The notes: generated by a model from the letters alone, not told the origin. Counted from the stretch's first letter, positions 32,554 through 43,893 are shown. The stretch is 44,741 bases of DNA from Myxococcales bacterium (GCA_023954815.1 JAGSHB010000027.1:1-44741), one strand, 5' to 3'. Numbers and translations are program-made.

Positions 32554-32669
32554 AAAGGAGGTCGCCATTGTCTCTCGGGGCGCCTCATCAGCTTGCGATT
32601 GAATCGTCTCGCTCGATTGCGCGTCTGTGCTGCAGTTGGTCGGAAGATCGGCACAAGTGCGCGGGTTAG
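32554..32669 (+). CDS. Possible 33-codon leader ORF with consensus Shine-Dalgarno
   Basis: AAAGGAGGT (32554-32562), a perfect complement of the 16S 3' end, is followed six bases later by TTG (32568) opening 33 codons to a TAG at 32667-32669. This is 17 bp before the ATG of the DUF4175-like gene and in another frame. The peptide has two adjacent Cys and a Trp (RLCCSW) but no recognisable family. The ribosome site is the best in the window, which is hard to explain without translation. It could be a leader peptide, or the true start signal of an unrecognised small protein. Confidence 0.4.
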
Positions 32670-32686
32670 ACCTTCAGCGGAGGACC

Positions 32687-34888
32687 ATGGCGACGGTCGG
32701 GCTATCGATGGGGCAAGCCAAGCGCACCGATGTGCGTCCTGGCCGCTTGGCGCCCGCTGATGGCGCCCGTCTATCCCGTCTTTTCAAGGTTTTGGCGCAA
32801 GTTCGGCAACGGATCTGGCTCCAGCGTACGGCCTCCCGCGCTGTGCGATTGCTGGCCCTCGGTACGATCATAGCCGCTTCCCAGATCGTGCTCATTCGCG
32901 CCGGCACGTTGACCGCCGCCATGGATGCAGACCTCGAGCTCGGCGCGTTGATCGCGGTGGGACTCGGCCTCGTGTGGGGCGCGGCCCACCGCCTCGGTTG
33001 GCGGGCATCTGCGCATCTGCTCGACAAGACGGCCAATGGCTACGATCGCGCGGCGACGGCGTTGGATCTCGTGGGCCAGCCGGCCGATCCCGCCTGGGTA
33101 TCGATTCAGGCGGAACGAGCGACCACGTGGGCCGAACAAGCCGACCTGCAACGCGCCTTGCCCTGGTCGTGGCCTCGGGGGACGGCGACGCTGCTGATTG
33201 CGATCGTGTGTGCAGCGCTGTCCTTTCTGGTTCCTCAGACGCTGCTTTTGGGGGTGGGCCAGCCTCAGCCTGCTGATGGCTTGGCGCTGTCCCTGCCGGC
33301 AGGGCCGCGCGCGTTTACCTCGGCGGCTGATCTTCTGGGCGCCGACGCGCTGACCTTGCTCAGGGAAGACGCCGCGATGCTTGAAACCGTGGCCCAGCAA
33401 GTGGAAGACCTGCCGACCAAGCGGTGGCTGAAAAAGGTGACAACTGTGATCCGCCAAGTTGAGCGCGGAGAGCTCGACAAACGCGACGCCCTCGCTCGTC
33501 TAGCCAAGCTGGAACAGGTCCGCCCGGGCGCTCAAGACAAGAACGGGTCTGATAGCGATCCCAAAGACACCAGCGGGGACAAGGTTGCTCCCCAGAGCGC
33601 GGAACAACGCAGTGAACAGGAGCGGCAGGCCGATCGCGCCGTCTCCGAGAAGGTCGTTAGCTCCCTCAAAGAAGCCATCAAGTCGGCCCCCAAAGGCGCC
33701 ATGCGAGACATGCTCAAGGCCGCCGCTGAGAAGAAGGACCTGGGGCTCATGGGCAAAATGCTCGAGAAACTCGCCCTCAAAGCGCAAAATGACATGGGCG
33801 ACAAAGAGCTGAGCAAGTGGATGAAGGTCGCTGAGAAATTCGCCAAGAACCTCGGTGACTACAAGGTGCCCAAGAAGTTCGACAAGCTGCAGCGACGGGT
33901 GCGCCGGCTGCAGGACAAGCGGCGCAAGCAGGGTGGGTTGGGGCAAGCCGACCGGCGGCGGCTGCAATCCCATCGCCGCAGTCTTCAGCAGCTCCGCAAA
34001 AAGCACGGTGACGTGCAGGCGGCGAAGTACCAGCTCAAGCGCCTGCAAAAGGAGGCCAAACGCGCGGCTTCTGAGCTCAGGCGGAGCCGGCAGCAGGCCA
34101 GTCGTCTCAAACGGAAGCGTGGCAAACGCGCCCAGCGGCAACTCAATCGCCAAAAAGCCCGCCAGCAGACCCGCCGAAGTCTCTCCCGGCAGATGCGGCG
34201 AGCCTCTAGCGAGATGCGGCGGCAGGGTCGGCAGCAGCGCAGTCGGCAGGCGCGGCGGATCGGTCAGCGGCGTCTCCGGGATCTGCGGGATACCCTGCGT
34301 CGATCGGGGAAGCGCAACACCGCCCGCAAGGATTTTGAGCGTCGTGCGCGCAGGCAGGCAAAGCGCTCCGGCAAGCAACGCACACACAAGAGACTGCCGA
34401 ACAAACCCTCGCAGGATCAGAGTCGCAAGGCCGCTGAACAACGGGCGAAAGCACGGAAGGCACAAGGGCAACGCGGGCAATCGCGCCGGAAAAACAAGGC
34501 GAGAGGCAAGTTTCGGCTCGGCCAGGGTGACATGCCGGATCGCACCCGCATGCGGATGATGCGGCAGCAGGGCAAACCAGGGCAGGGCCAAGGTCGGCAG
34601 CCCGGTCAGGGGCAACAGCCGGGGCAATCTGCGGGCGGCCCGAACCAGGGGCGGCGTAAGGCCATGGCGGCGGCGCGCACCGAAAAGGTCAAAGGTACCC
34701 ACGGCGAGGGGCCGAGCATCAAGAACGTCTTCACCGAGGCAGCCAAGCGCGGCTTTGCCAAACGCGGGTGGCAGAAGGTCTACGCCGACTACAGTGAAGT
34801 CGCTGAAGAGATGATGGAATCAGAGGGACTGCCGGTCGGGCGGAAGGCGCTGGTCAAGCGCTATTTTGAGTTGATTCGGCCGAGATAA
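32687..34888 (+). CDS. DUF4175-like membrane protein with a very basic coiled-coil region
   Basis: 733 residues from the ATG at 32687 (GGAGG three to four bases upstream); an internal ATG at 32708 is possible. Three membrane segments lie at ~47-68, ~80-102 and ~170-192. Between the second and third is a soluble stretch (HLLDKTANGYDRAATALDL) like that of DUF4175-type proteins encoded with MoxR operons. Residues ~225-390 are helical and charged. Residues ~395-650 are extremely Arg/Lys/Gln-rich with coiled-coil character, then Gly/Gln-rich. A conserved-looking tail (GEGPSIKNVFTEAAKRGF ... VKRYFELIRP) ends the protein. First gene of the MoxR operon. Confidence 0.8.
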   Translation: MATVGLSMGQAKRTDVRPGRLAPADGARLSRLFKVLAQVRQRIWLQRTASRAVRLLALGTIIAASQIVLIRAGTLTAAMDADLELGALIAVGLGLVWGAAHRLGWRASAHLLDKTANGYDRAATALDLVGQPADPAWVSIQAERATTWAEQADLQRALPWSWPRGTATLLIAIVCAALSFLVPQTLLLGVGQPQPADGLALSLPAGPRAFTSAADLLGADALTLLREDAAMLETVAQQVEDLPTKRWLKKVTTVIRQVERGELDKRDALARLAKLEQVRPGAQDKNGSDSDPKDTSGDKVAPQSAEQRSEQERQADRAVSEKVVSSLKEAIKSAPKGAMRDMLKAAAEKKDLGLMGKMLEKLALKAQNDMGDKELSKWMKVAEKFAKNLGDYKVPKKFDKLQRRVRRLQDKRRKQGGLGQADRRRLQSHRRSLQQLRKKHGDVQAAKYQLKRLQKEAKRAASELRRSRQQASRLKRKRGKRAQRQLNRQKARQQTRRSLSRQMRRASSEMRRQGRQQRSRQARRIGQRRLRDLRDTLRRSGKRNTARKDFERRARRQAKRSGKQRTHKRLPNKPSQDQSRKAAEQRAKARKAQGQRGQSRRKNKARGKFRLGQGDMPDRTRMRMMRQQGKPGQGQGRQPGQGQQPGQSAGGPNQGRRKAMAAARTEKVKGTHGEGPSIKNVFTEAAKRGFAKRGWQKVYADYSEVAEEMMESEGLPVGRKALVKRYFELIRPR

Positions 34889-34923
34889 GGCGAGTCGGTC
34901 CACTGTTGGACCGCGGGGGAAGC

Positions 34924-35925
34924 ATGACTGAGCACAGCACCATGGACGAGCAGCAGCTGCGCGAGAAGATCGCCTGGGTCTCCGAGCATACAGACGCGCT
35001 GCGCCGCACCATCGGTTCCGTCATCGTTGGGCAGAAAGAGGTGGTCGAAGGCGCCATGATTGGCCTGTTTGCCGGCGGTCATGTGTTGCTAGAAGGCGTG
35101 CCCGGCGTCGGTAAGACGATGTTGGTTCGCACGCTCGCTAGCGCCGTAAGCCTTGAATTTTCGCGGGTTCAGTTCACACCTGACTTGATGCCGACCGATA
35201 TTGTGGGCACCCACGTGCTCGGCGATGACGGCCGCGGTGGGCGCAGCTTCAACTTCCAGCAGGGGCCGATCTTCACGAACATTCTGCTCGCCGACGAGGT
35301 CAACCGCGCCACGCCGAAGACGCAGTCTGCGCTGTTGGAGGCCATGGCTGAGGGCCGGGTGACGGTCGGTCGGGAGACCCACCAGCTCGCCAAGCCGTTT
35401 TTCGTGATGGCGACCCAAAACCCCCTGGAGATGGAGGGCACCTATCCGCTGCCTGAAGCCCAGCTCGACCGCTTTATGTTCAAGCTCGACGTGCCCTTTC
35501 CTTCGCAGGAAGATCTCCACGAAATCGTCGCCCGCACCGTGCGTACCGAGACAACGGAGGTGGTGCCGGTGCTGCGAGGCGAGGACATTCTGGCGGTCCG
35601 AGAGATCGCCCTCGGCTGCCCCATCGCCCATCACGTGGTCGATCTGGCGATTCGGCTGGTGTCCGCTACCCATGGCCAGGCAGATGCGGCCAAAAAGTAC
35701 CTGCGTGCCGGCGCGAGTCCGCGTGCGGTGCAAGCCCTGATCATCGGCGCAAAGCTGCGAGCGCTCTTCGACGGGCGGACCAACGCCGCCCTGGAAGATG
35801 TACGGGAGCTCGCCACGCCCGTTCTTCGCCACCGGGTCCTGCTCAACTTTGACGCCGAGGCCGATGGGGTCAATCCAGCCCAGGTCCTCGAAGCGATCAT
35901 CTCCGAGGTCGAGCGCGGGACCTAG
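34924..35925 (+). CDS. MoxR family AAA+ ATPase
   Basis: 333 residues. Walker A GVPGVGKT (58-65), Walker B-like LLADEVNRATPKTQSALLEAM, the MEGRVTVG-like AEGRVTVGRETH segment, sensor 1 ATQNPLEMEGTYPLPEAQLDRF and the C-terminal lid are all present. MoxR ATPases act as chaperones that insert metal or cofactors or remodel protein complexes, working with VWA proteins that carry MIDAS sites. The ATG at 34924 has a GGGGGA site upstream. It lies 35 bp after the DUF4175-like gene and 51 bp before DUF58, in the standard operon order. Confidence 0.96.
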   Translation: MTEHSTMDEQQLREKIAWVSEHTDALRRTIGSVIVGQKEVVEGAMIGLFAGGHVLLEGVPGVGKTMLVRTLASAVSLEFSRVQFTPDLMPTDIVGTHVLGDDGRGGRSFNFQQGPIFTNILLADEVNRATPKTQSALLEAMAEGRVTVGRETHQLAKPFFVMATQNPLEMEGTYPLPEAQLDRFMFKLDVPFPSQEDLHEIVARTVRTETTEVVPVLRGEDILAVREIALGCPIAHHVVDLAIRLVSATHGQADAAKKYLRAGASPRAVQALIIGAKLRALFDGRTNAALEDVRELATPVLRHRVLLNFDAEADGVNPAQVLEAIISEVERGT

Positions 35926-35976
35926 CGTGCGACAGACACCGGGCACAACACTCCAGCATTTCTTGAGGCAAATCCC

Positions 35977-36879
35977 CTGAGCGACGCCATCCGCACAGAC
36001 CTGTTCGACGCCGCGTTCCTGAGAAGGATCGAGCACCTATCGCTGTTGGCGCGGCGTATGGCGTCGTCGGGTCAACGTGCCCAGCGGCGTGCCAAGAAAG
36101 TGGGCAGCGGCATCGAATTCGCCGATCACCGCTCCTACTCTCCAGGTGATGATCCCAGGCACATCGATTGGAAGGTCTTTGGCCGTTCTGAGCGTCTGTT
36201 GCTGCGACAATATGAGGAGGAGGAAGATCTCTCCGTCTACTTTCTCCTCGATCGCAGCTCGTCCATGGGTATGGCGCCGGTGGGTGAGCGCAGCCTGTTT
36301 GAGCGGGCGCTGCAGATCACCGCCGCGCTGAGCTACATCTCGCTGTCCAATCTCGATCGCGTCGCTGTGGTCCCATTTGCCGATCGTTCCGCCCGGCCGC
36401 AGCGACCTGTGCGCGGAAAGGGCCAGTTCTTCAGCATTTTGCGCCAACTCTCCGCGCTGGAGTTGGGCGGTCAGACCCACCTCAAGGCGGCCCTGCGGGA
36501 CTTTCCGCGCTATCGACCACGGCGTGGGTTGGTGGTGATTTTGAGCGACCTCTATGACGTCGAGGGTCTCGGTGACAGCCTGCGCTACCTTCGCCTCAAC
36601 GGCTTTGAACCCATGGTGGTGCAGCTGGGCGACGAACGGCTGTTTTCGTCCGATCACTGGGGCGATCTCGCCTTTGTCGACTGTGAGACGGGCGAACGTC
36701 GCGAGGTGACGCTGACCCCGGCCCTCCTGCGCGCTTACCACGAGGCATTCGAGCGCCTGTCGGCACGCGTCTCCGCGACGACACGGGAGGTCGGGGCGAA
36801 ATACCTACGAGTCGATGTCTCCGTACCCTTCGATGAAGTCGTGATGAAGCTCTTCCGGAGCGGAGGGTTTCTCGGGTGA
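35977..36879 (+). CDS. DUF58 family protein, probable CTG start
   Basis: 300 residues. The signature GSGIEFADHRSYSPGDDPRHIDW is intact (split here: GIEFADHRSY, SPGDDPRHIDW), followed by a VWA-like part with D92-R-S-S-S and SDLYD. DUF58 proteins partner MoxR ATPases. The nearest ATG/GTG/TTG start in frame is TTG 36046. Using it would remove the family-typical N-terminus (LFDAAFLRRIEHLSLLARR), which is encoded in frame upstream. Between the MoxR stop and 36046 there is no canonical start. A CTG at 35977 sits eight bases after TTGAGG, a good ribosome site. I therefore place the start there. The stop overlaps the next gene by one base. Confidence 0.88.
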   Translation: MSDAIRTDLFDAAFLRRIEHLSLLARRMASSGQRAQRRAKKVGSGIEFADHRSYSPGDDPRHIDWKVFGRSERLLLRQYEEEEDLSVYFLLDRSSSMGMAPVGERSLFERALQITAALSYISLSNLDRVAVVPFADRSARPQRPVRGKGQFFSILRQLSALELGGQTHLKAALRDFPRYRPRRGLVVILSDLYDVEGLGDSLRYLRLNGFEPMVVQLGDERLFSSDHWGDLAFVDCETGERREVTLTPALLRAYHEAFERLSARVSATTREVGAKYLRVDVSVPFDEVVMKLFRSGGFLG

Positions 36880-38831
36880 TGGGCGCCACCATGCCATGGC
36901 AGCAGTGGGCTACGCTCGGCGGTATCGTGCTGGGCGCTATCGCTCTTTTGTACCTGCTGCGGCCCCGGCGTCGGCAGGTTCAAGTGCCGTTCGGTGGGCT
37001 GTGGCAGGAGGTGTTGGCCAAGGCCGACGCCCGCAGTCTCGGTCAACGGTGGCGCCGGCTCTTGTCGTGGCTGCTGATGAGCTTGATCGCGTCCTTGCTG
37101 CTGAGTGCAATCGGTCTCGACCACCTGGGGTTGCAGGGGTGTAGCGAGCCGCCAAAGGTGACGCCGCGCCATACCGCCGTCATTGTCGATGCGTCCGCGT
37201 CGATGAAGACCCAAGACGGTGCCGCCCACATCGGCGGTCAGCGTTCCCGCCTGTCCGAAGCGAAGGAGCGCGCGCTGGCCGTGATCGCTGCTGCGCGGCC
37301 CGGGGAACAGATGCTGATCATGCGGGCATCGGGGCGGCTAACGACCCTGTGCGGGTGGACTACCGACAAGACGATTTTACGCAAGGCCGTCTCCGCGATT
37401 GAGGCGACCGACGGCGGGTTTGATCTCCAGCGGGCGTTGCATGCAGCGAGTGATGCGGTGATGGGGCGGGCGCATGCCCAGACCTTGGTGGTGACCGATG
37501 GCGGGCCGCCGACCCGCGATGTCAGCAGCCGTGCGGACGTCTCGTTTGTGATGGTGGGTCCGCTCCGTGACAGCGAGCGCAAGCATGGCACCGGCATCGA
37601 CAACTTGGCCGTGGAGCGGGTCAGCGTGCGGGCGCAGCCGGGCGATGCGGCGCGCGGCGTGTTGATGGTGAAAGTGCGCAATGACAGGGCTGGTCCGGTG
37701 ACGTGCCGGGTGGAGATCGCGGCGGACTCCGATGCGAAAACAGCAGCTGAATTCCAACAAAAAGTCCGCGCGGTCCGCACATTGGTCGTCCCAGCGGCTG
37801 GTCATGCGTGGCTACGTGTCAGCGATCTGGACCTGTCCGTCGGCCGATTTGCCGCGCGCGTGAGGCCGCCCGAAGATGCCGCCTGGCGGGACGTGGCCTC
37901 GTGGGACGACTGGGGCTTTTCGGTGTTGTCCGAACGTAAGCGCTTGGCGGTGCTGCTCGTCACAAAAGGCAATCTCTTCCTGGAAGCTGCCCTGATCGCG
38001 AATGATCGTTTCGTCGTCAAACGCATCGCGGCCGATGCGTACGACCCGAAGGCCAAGTGGCCAGGTATTGACGTTGTGGTCCTCGATCAAGTGCCCGATG
38101 GCCTACCGATTGGGCTACCCGGCTTGCGTTTGCAGTTGGCGCCGCCGCCGGGGGCCACGGCCGGATCGCTCCATGAAGCCGGGGATTTGGTGGTCCGCGA
38201 TCACGGTCATCCGGTCATGCGTGGGGTCACGTTTCACGACGCGAATCTCGATAAGGTGCGGCCCCTGCCGACGCTCGCCGGTGATGTGGTGTTGGCCGGC
38301 GAACGCAAAGGTGCAGCCGTGCTGATCGCCCGAGAAGATGAGGTGCGGTCGCTCGAATTTGGCATCGATCTGATGGAGACCGACCTGGGTGCGCGCTATG
38401 CCTTGCCCGTGTTCATGGGCAACGCTGTCGATTGGTTGGCGGGCGAAGAGGATGGCCTCTTGTCGGCGCTGGTCATGGGGCGCCCCTTTTCCGTGCAGGC
38501 GCCCGCCCGCTCAGCGGATTGGCGTTGGTCTGCGCCCGGTGCGAAGCCCGTACCCGCGCGCATGTCTGACTCCCATCTGGTCGGCACGACCGAAGTCCAA
38601 GGAATCCATCAATGGCACAGGCCCCAGGGCCAGCACGTGGCTAGGCCAACGCGCCTGCCCAAGACCGAAAAACCGGGGCTGGGCCGGGCTCCGAAGGCCC
38701 GGTGGCGCCAGCCGATTTTGCCCAAGAGCCCTGAGAAGACGCGCCTTCCGATCTGGATCTGGCTGCTGCTAGGCGGGCTCGGGCTCTTGCTTGTGGAGTG
38801 GCTGCTCTATCACCGTCGGAGGACTGTATGA
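36879..38831 (+). CDS. BatA-like N-terminal domain / VWA membrane protein
   Basis: 650 residues. Two N-terminal membrane segments (~9-27, ~63-82) match the BatA-type start (LYLLRPRRRQVQVPFGGLW). A VWA domain has the MIDAS-like D104-A-S-A-S and a VVTDGG strand. A long beta-rich middle and an amidotransferase-like region (~385-520) follow, then a Pro/Lys linker and a C-terminal membrane segment (~630-648). Start ATG 36879 overlaps the DUF58 stop (TGATG). The stop overlaps the next gene as ATGA. It is the inner-membrane part of the MoxR system, likely a substrate or partner of the ATPase. Confidence 0.88.
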   Translation: MGATMPWQQWATLGGIVLGAIALLYLLRPRRRQVQVPFGGLWQEVLAKADARSLGQRWRRLLSWLLMSLIASLLLSAIGLDHLGLQGCSEPPKVTPRHTAVIVDASASMKTQDGAAHIGGQRSRLSEAKERALAVIAAARPGEQMLIMRASGRLTTLCGWTTDKTILRKAVSAIEATDGGFDLQRALHAASDAVMGRAHAQTLVVTDGGPPTRDVSSRADVSFVMVGPLRDSERKHGTGIDNLAVERVSVRAQPGDAARGVLMVKVRNDRAGPVTCRVEIAADSDAKTAAEFQQKVRAVRTLVVPAAGHAWLRVSDLDLSVGRFAARVRPPEDAAWRDVASWDDWGFSVLSERKRLAVLLVTKGNLFLEAALIANDRFVVKRIAADAYDPKAKWPGIDVVVLDQVPDGLPIGLPGLRLQLAPPPGATAGSLHEAGDLVVRDHGHPVMRGVTFHDANLDKVRPLPTLAGDVVLAGERKGAAVLIAREDEVRSLEFGIDLMETDLGARYALPVFMGNAVDWLAGEEDGLLSALVMGRPFSVQAPARSADWRWSAPGAKPVPARMSDSHLVGTTEVQGIHQWHRPQGQHVARPTRLPKTEKPGLGRAPKARWRQPILPKSPEKTRLPIWIWLLLGGLGLLLVEWLLYHRRRTV

Positions 38832-41623
38832 GTCGCCGGCGTATCGCTGTGAGCGGGCTTTGGTTGCTTGTTGGCGCCCTCCTTTGGACGGCGGCATCGG
38901 TGCAGTTGCCCAAGCTAGTCGCGAGCTTTGAGGCCGCAGGCTGGCACCTTGCCAGGCCAAACTGGCTGCTCGCTGCGGGCGTCGCTTGGCTGGTTCCCCT
39001 CTTCGCTTTGGGCTCACTGACCGATTTGCCCCGCTGGCAGCAGGTGCTCCAGACGTTGGTTCGCATGACGTTGCTCATCCTGCTCGCGCTCGCATTGGCC
39101 GGTCCTCGGGCGCGAACCACCTCGCCGCGCGGCGTCCAAGTCATTCACCTCATCGATGTGTCTGCCTCGATGACGGCCGCGGATACGGCGCGCGCCCAGC
39201 AGCGCATCGTTGGCCAGCTGCGTCCACTGAAGCGTTTGCGCTCCGGCCGTTTTCAGTTGGGGGACCTCGATCCCACAACGGCCGACCTGCGGGTCGATGT
39301 GATTCGTTTTGATGGTCGGGCGTCTCGCCTGCCGTGGCCCGCCACGGTCGCCGCAGACCGGGACGTGCCGCCGCTCGAAGCGCTCCCGCAGTCGCGCAAT
39401 CTCAAGACAGCCCAAGCCACCGATTTGGAGGGCGCGCTGAACGTCGCGCTGGCCTTGAGCGACCCGCGCCGTATCGGTCACCTCGTCGTCTGGACGGATG
39501 GCGTTGAGACCCGGGGAGACCTCTCCGAGTTGACCAAGCCGCTACGCACCGCGGGGCTGCGTGTCCACATGCCGGCTGATTTTTCGGTGGCCCCGGCAGC
39601 TGAGGTGTTGGTAGAGCGCATCGACGTGCCCCAGACCCTGCGCGCCAACCTGCATTTTCCGTTGGCGATTCAGATTCGTTCGAGCCATCGGGCCGAGGCC
39701 CGCTGCACCGTGACGGGCAAGGGCGACATGCCCAAACCTGTGACCGTCAAGCTCCGGCCGGGTAGTCAAAAGGTGGCGCTTGGCCGGGTCCGCATCAAGA
39801 CCGGCGGTCACCATGAGCTGACTGCGGCCTGCAAGGTGATCAAGGGCACGGATAGGTTCGCCTCCAACAACAAGATCCGCGCCCGCGTCGTCGTGCAGCA
39901 ACGCCCGAAGCTGCTGTACATCGAGGGCGCTCGGGGCCAAGCCCGTTATCTCGCTCGCGCGCTGGAGAGCGACTTTGAGGTCGAAGTGCGCGATGCCTCG
40001 GGCGTTCCGCGCACAGTCAGCGACATGAAACGCTACGGCGCTGTGATTTTGTCGGATGTGGCGCGGGTCTCCTCCGCTGGCGTGCCGCAGGTCACAGAAG
40101 GCGACATGCGGGCCATGGGGCAGTACGTCAAAGCGGGCGGCGGCCTGCTGGTGCTCGGCGGCGAGAACAGCCTCGGCTCAGGCGGCTACCAAAATACCTG
40201 GCTCGACAAACACGTGCTGCCCGTGCGCATGGAGATCGACAGCGAAATTGAGCAGCCGTCCATCGCCATGGTGCTCGCCATCGACCGATCGGGCTCCATG
40301 AGCGGCGCCAAGATGGCGTTGGCCAAGGAAGCGGCGCGCGCAACGGCTGATGCGCTGGGTCACGAGGACAAGATCGGCGTCATCGCCTTCGACAACATCG
40401 CGCGCACGGTCGTGCGTTTGCAGCGCGCTGGCAATCGCTATCGCATCGCCACGAACATCGCCCGGATCAGCGCCGGCGGCGGCACACACATCTATCCGGC
40501 GCTGCAACAATCACTCACCGCACTGGAACGGGTCCGGGCCAAGGTCAAACACGTGATCTTGCTGTCGGATGGCCAGGCGCCCAGGTCAGGCATCGACGCG
40601 CTGGTCCGGCAAATGCGCCGAACCGGCATCACGGTGACGACGGTCGGCGTCGGAACGGCGGTTGATCGCTCCCTACTCGAAGCCATCGCCGATCGTGGCG
40701 GCGGTCGTTCCTATTTCACGGACCGGCCTGAGACCCTGCCGCGGATTTTTGTGCGTGAAACGCGTCAGCTCTCCGGTGAGACCGTCGTTGAAAAGAAAGT
40801 GCGTCCACGTCTGGTGCCCAAAGTTGGCAGAATCGACATGATTCGCGGTATCGACTGGCGCTACGGGCCTATTCTGATGGGGTTTTTGACCACAAAAGTG
40901 AAAAAGGGCGCGGAAGAGATCTTGCGGGTGTCCACGGGCCAACCCTTGCTGGTGCGTTGGCGGCTGGGACTCGGCAAGGTCACTGTGTGGACATCTGATC
41001 TAAAGAACCGCTGGGCCCACAAATGGATCGATTGGCCGGGCTACGCTGTGCTCGCGCGGCAGATGGCGCGCGATCTGCTCCAAGAAGAGATGGGCATGCG
41101 GCTTGTTGTGCAGCTCGCCCGCGAGCGAGACAGACTGCGGATCGCGGTGGACGCGGTCGACGAACAAGACAAATGGATGAAGGGGCTCGCCGGCACTGCT
41201 GACCTGACCCTGCCCGACGGCAGCAAGACTCGCCTCGACCTACCAGAAGTGGCGCTGGGTCGCTACGAGACCACCGTGCCGCTCAGCCAATTTGGGCCCT
41301 ACGACGTGCAGGTGAAGTTGCGCGCGACAGCTGTCAGTCCGGTCCTGGCCAGCGGCGGCGCCACGAGTGTGCATCCCTACCCGGAGGAGTTCCGCTTGGG
41401 CGCGTCGGATCTACGTGGTCTGCACGCCGTCGTCGCCGCCACGGGGGGTAAAACCGCCGCAAAACCAGTGGATTGGCGCGATCGTCAGGGTGGGAGCGTC
41501 AAGTCATGGCGGTGGCTGTGGCTCGACTTCGTTCGGCTGGCGCTGGTGCTGCTGCTCGTCGACATCGCCTTGCGTCGCGTGCGGATTGGCCGTGCCGCGC
41601 CGACGAGCTGGTATCGCAAGTAG
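38828..41623 (+). CDS. Double-VWA / glutamine-amidotransferase-like membrane protein
   Basis: 931 residues. Three N-terminal membrane segments (~8-27, ~46-64, ~75-95), a first VWA domain (D110-V-S-A-S), a beta-sandwich region, an amidotransferase-like region (~360-455, LLVLGGENSLGSGGY), and a second, better-conserved VWA domain (D486-R-S-G-S, GGGTHIYPAL, LLSDGQAP). The C-terminal beta part is followed by a membrane segment (~895-915). Both VWA domains keep the DxSxS metal motif. ATGA overlap with the preceding gene. A paralogue of the 19362-21521 gene, but with an added second VWA domain. Last gene of the MoxR operon. Confidence 0.9.
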   Translation: MSRRRIAVSGLWLLVGALLWTAASVQLPKLVASFEAAGWHLARPNWLLAAGVAWLVPLFALGSLTDLPRWQQVLQTLVRMTLLILLALALAGPRARTTSPRGVQVIHLIDVSASMTAADTARAQQRIVGQLRPLKRLRSGRFQLGDLDPTTADLRVDVIRFDGRASRLPWPATVAADRDVPPLEALPQSRNLKTAQATDLEGALNVALALSDPRRIGHLVVWTDGVETRGDLSELTKPLRTAGLRVHMPADFSVAPAAEVLVERIDVPQTLRANLHFPLAIQIRSSHRAEARCTVTGKGDMPKPVTVKLRPGSQKVALGRVRIKTGGHHELTAACKVIKGTDRFASNNKIRARVVVQQRPKLLYIEGARGQARYLARALESDFEVEVRDASGVPRTVSDMKRYGAVILSDVARVSSAGVPQVTEGDMRAMGQYVKAGGGLLVLGGENSLGSGGYQNTWLDKHVLPVRMEIDSEIEQPSIAMVLAIDRSGSMSGAKMALAKEAARATADALGHEDKIGVIAFDNIARTVVRLQRAGNRYRIATNIARISAGGGTHIYPALQQSLTALERVRAKVKHVILLSDGQAPRSGIDALVRQMRRTGITVTTVGVGTAVDRSLLEAIADRGGGRSYFTDRPETLPRIFVRETRQLSGETVVEKKVRPRLVPKVGRIDMIRGIDWRYGPILMGFLTTKVKKGAEEILRVSTGQPLLVRWRLGLGKVTVWTSDLKNRWAHKWIDWPGYAVLARQMARDLLQEEMGMRLVVQLARERDRLRIAVDAVDEQDKWMKGLAGTADLTLPDGSKTRLDLPEVALGRYETTVPLSQFGPYDVQVKLRATAVSPVLASGGATSVHPYPEEFRLGASDLRGLHAVVAATGGKTAAKPVDWRDRQGGSVKSWRWLWLDFVRLALVLLLVDIALRRVRIGRAAPTSWYRK

Positions 41624-41701
41624 CCCGACCTTCTCACCGGCACCGCAGGGCATCTCTAATGGGCGCAGCTAGGGGCAATCTGCGATCGTCTTGGCGCCGG
41701 G

Positions 41702-43684
<1,983 letters not shown>

Positions 43685-43824
43685 GATTTGGCTCCACGTG
43701 TGCATTTGGCGGCGGCAGATTCTGGGCCGGTTTGGCGCCGTGGGCCGCGATTGCCTGCGATGGCATAGCATAAGCTGCGGAGCTCGGTCGGAAGCTTGGA
43801 CGCTACAGCCCGGAAAACTTGAAG

Positions 43825-43853
43825 TTGACCCGTCGCGTCATGCTGCCTAGAGT
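43825..43853 (+). promoter_or_regulatory. Sigma-70 type promoter of the downstream lipoprotein gene
   Basis: TTGACC (43825-43830), a 17-base spacer, then TAGAGT (43848-43853). The -35 matches 5/6 and the -10 matches 4/6, with ideal spacing. Transcription would start near 43860, giving a ~90-base leader with a GTCAGG/CCTGAC hairpin (43894-43911). Confidence 0.6.
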
Positions 43854-43893
43854 CGCCCGTCCGAACTGCTCGCAATTTGAAATCGTCGTGGTG

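Noticed and set aside
33500-34702. 400-codon open frame on the minus strand opposite the basic segment of the DUF4175-like gene
   Set aside because: Leu/Pro/Ala-rich antisense of Arg/Lys/Gln codons; the sense frame is a member of a recognised operon.
41624-41701. Terminator between the MoxR operon and uvrB
   Set aside because: Only scattered GC-rich partial pairings were seen; no stem good enough to report.
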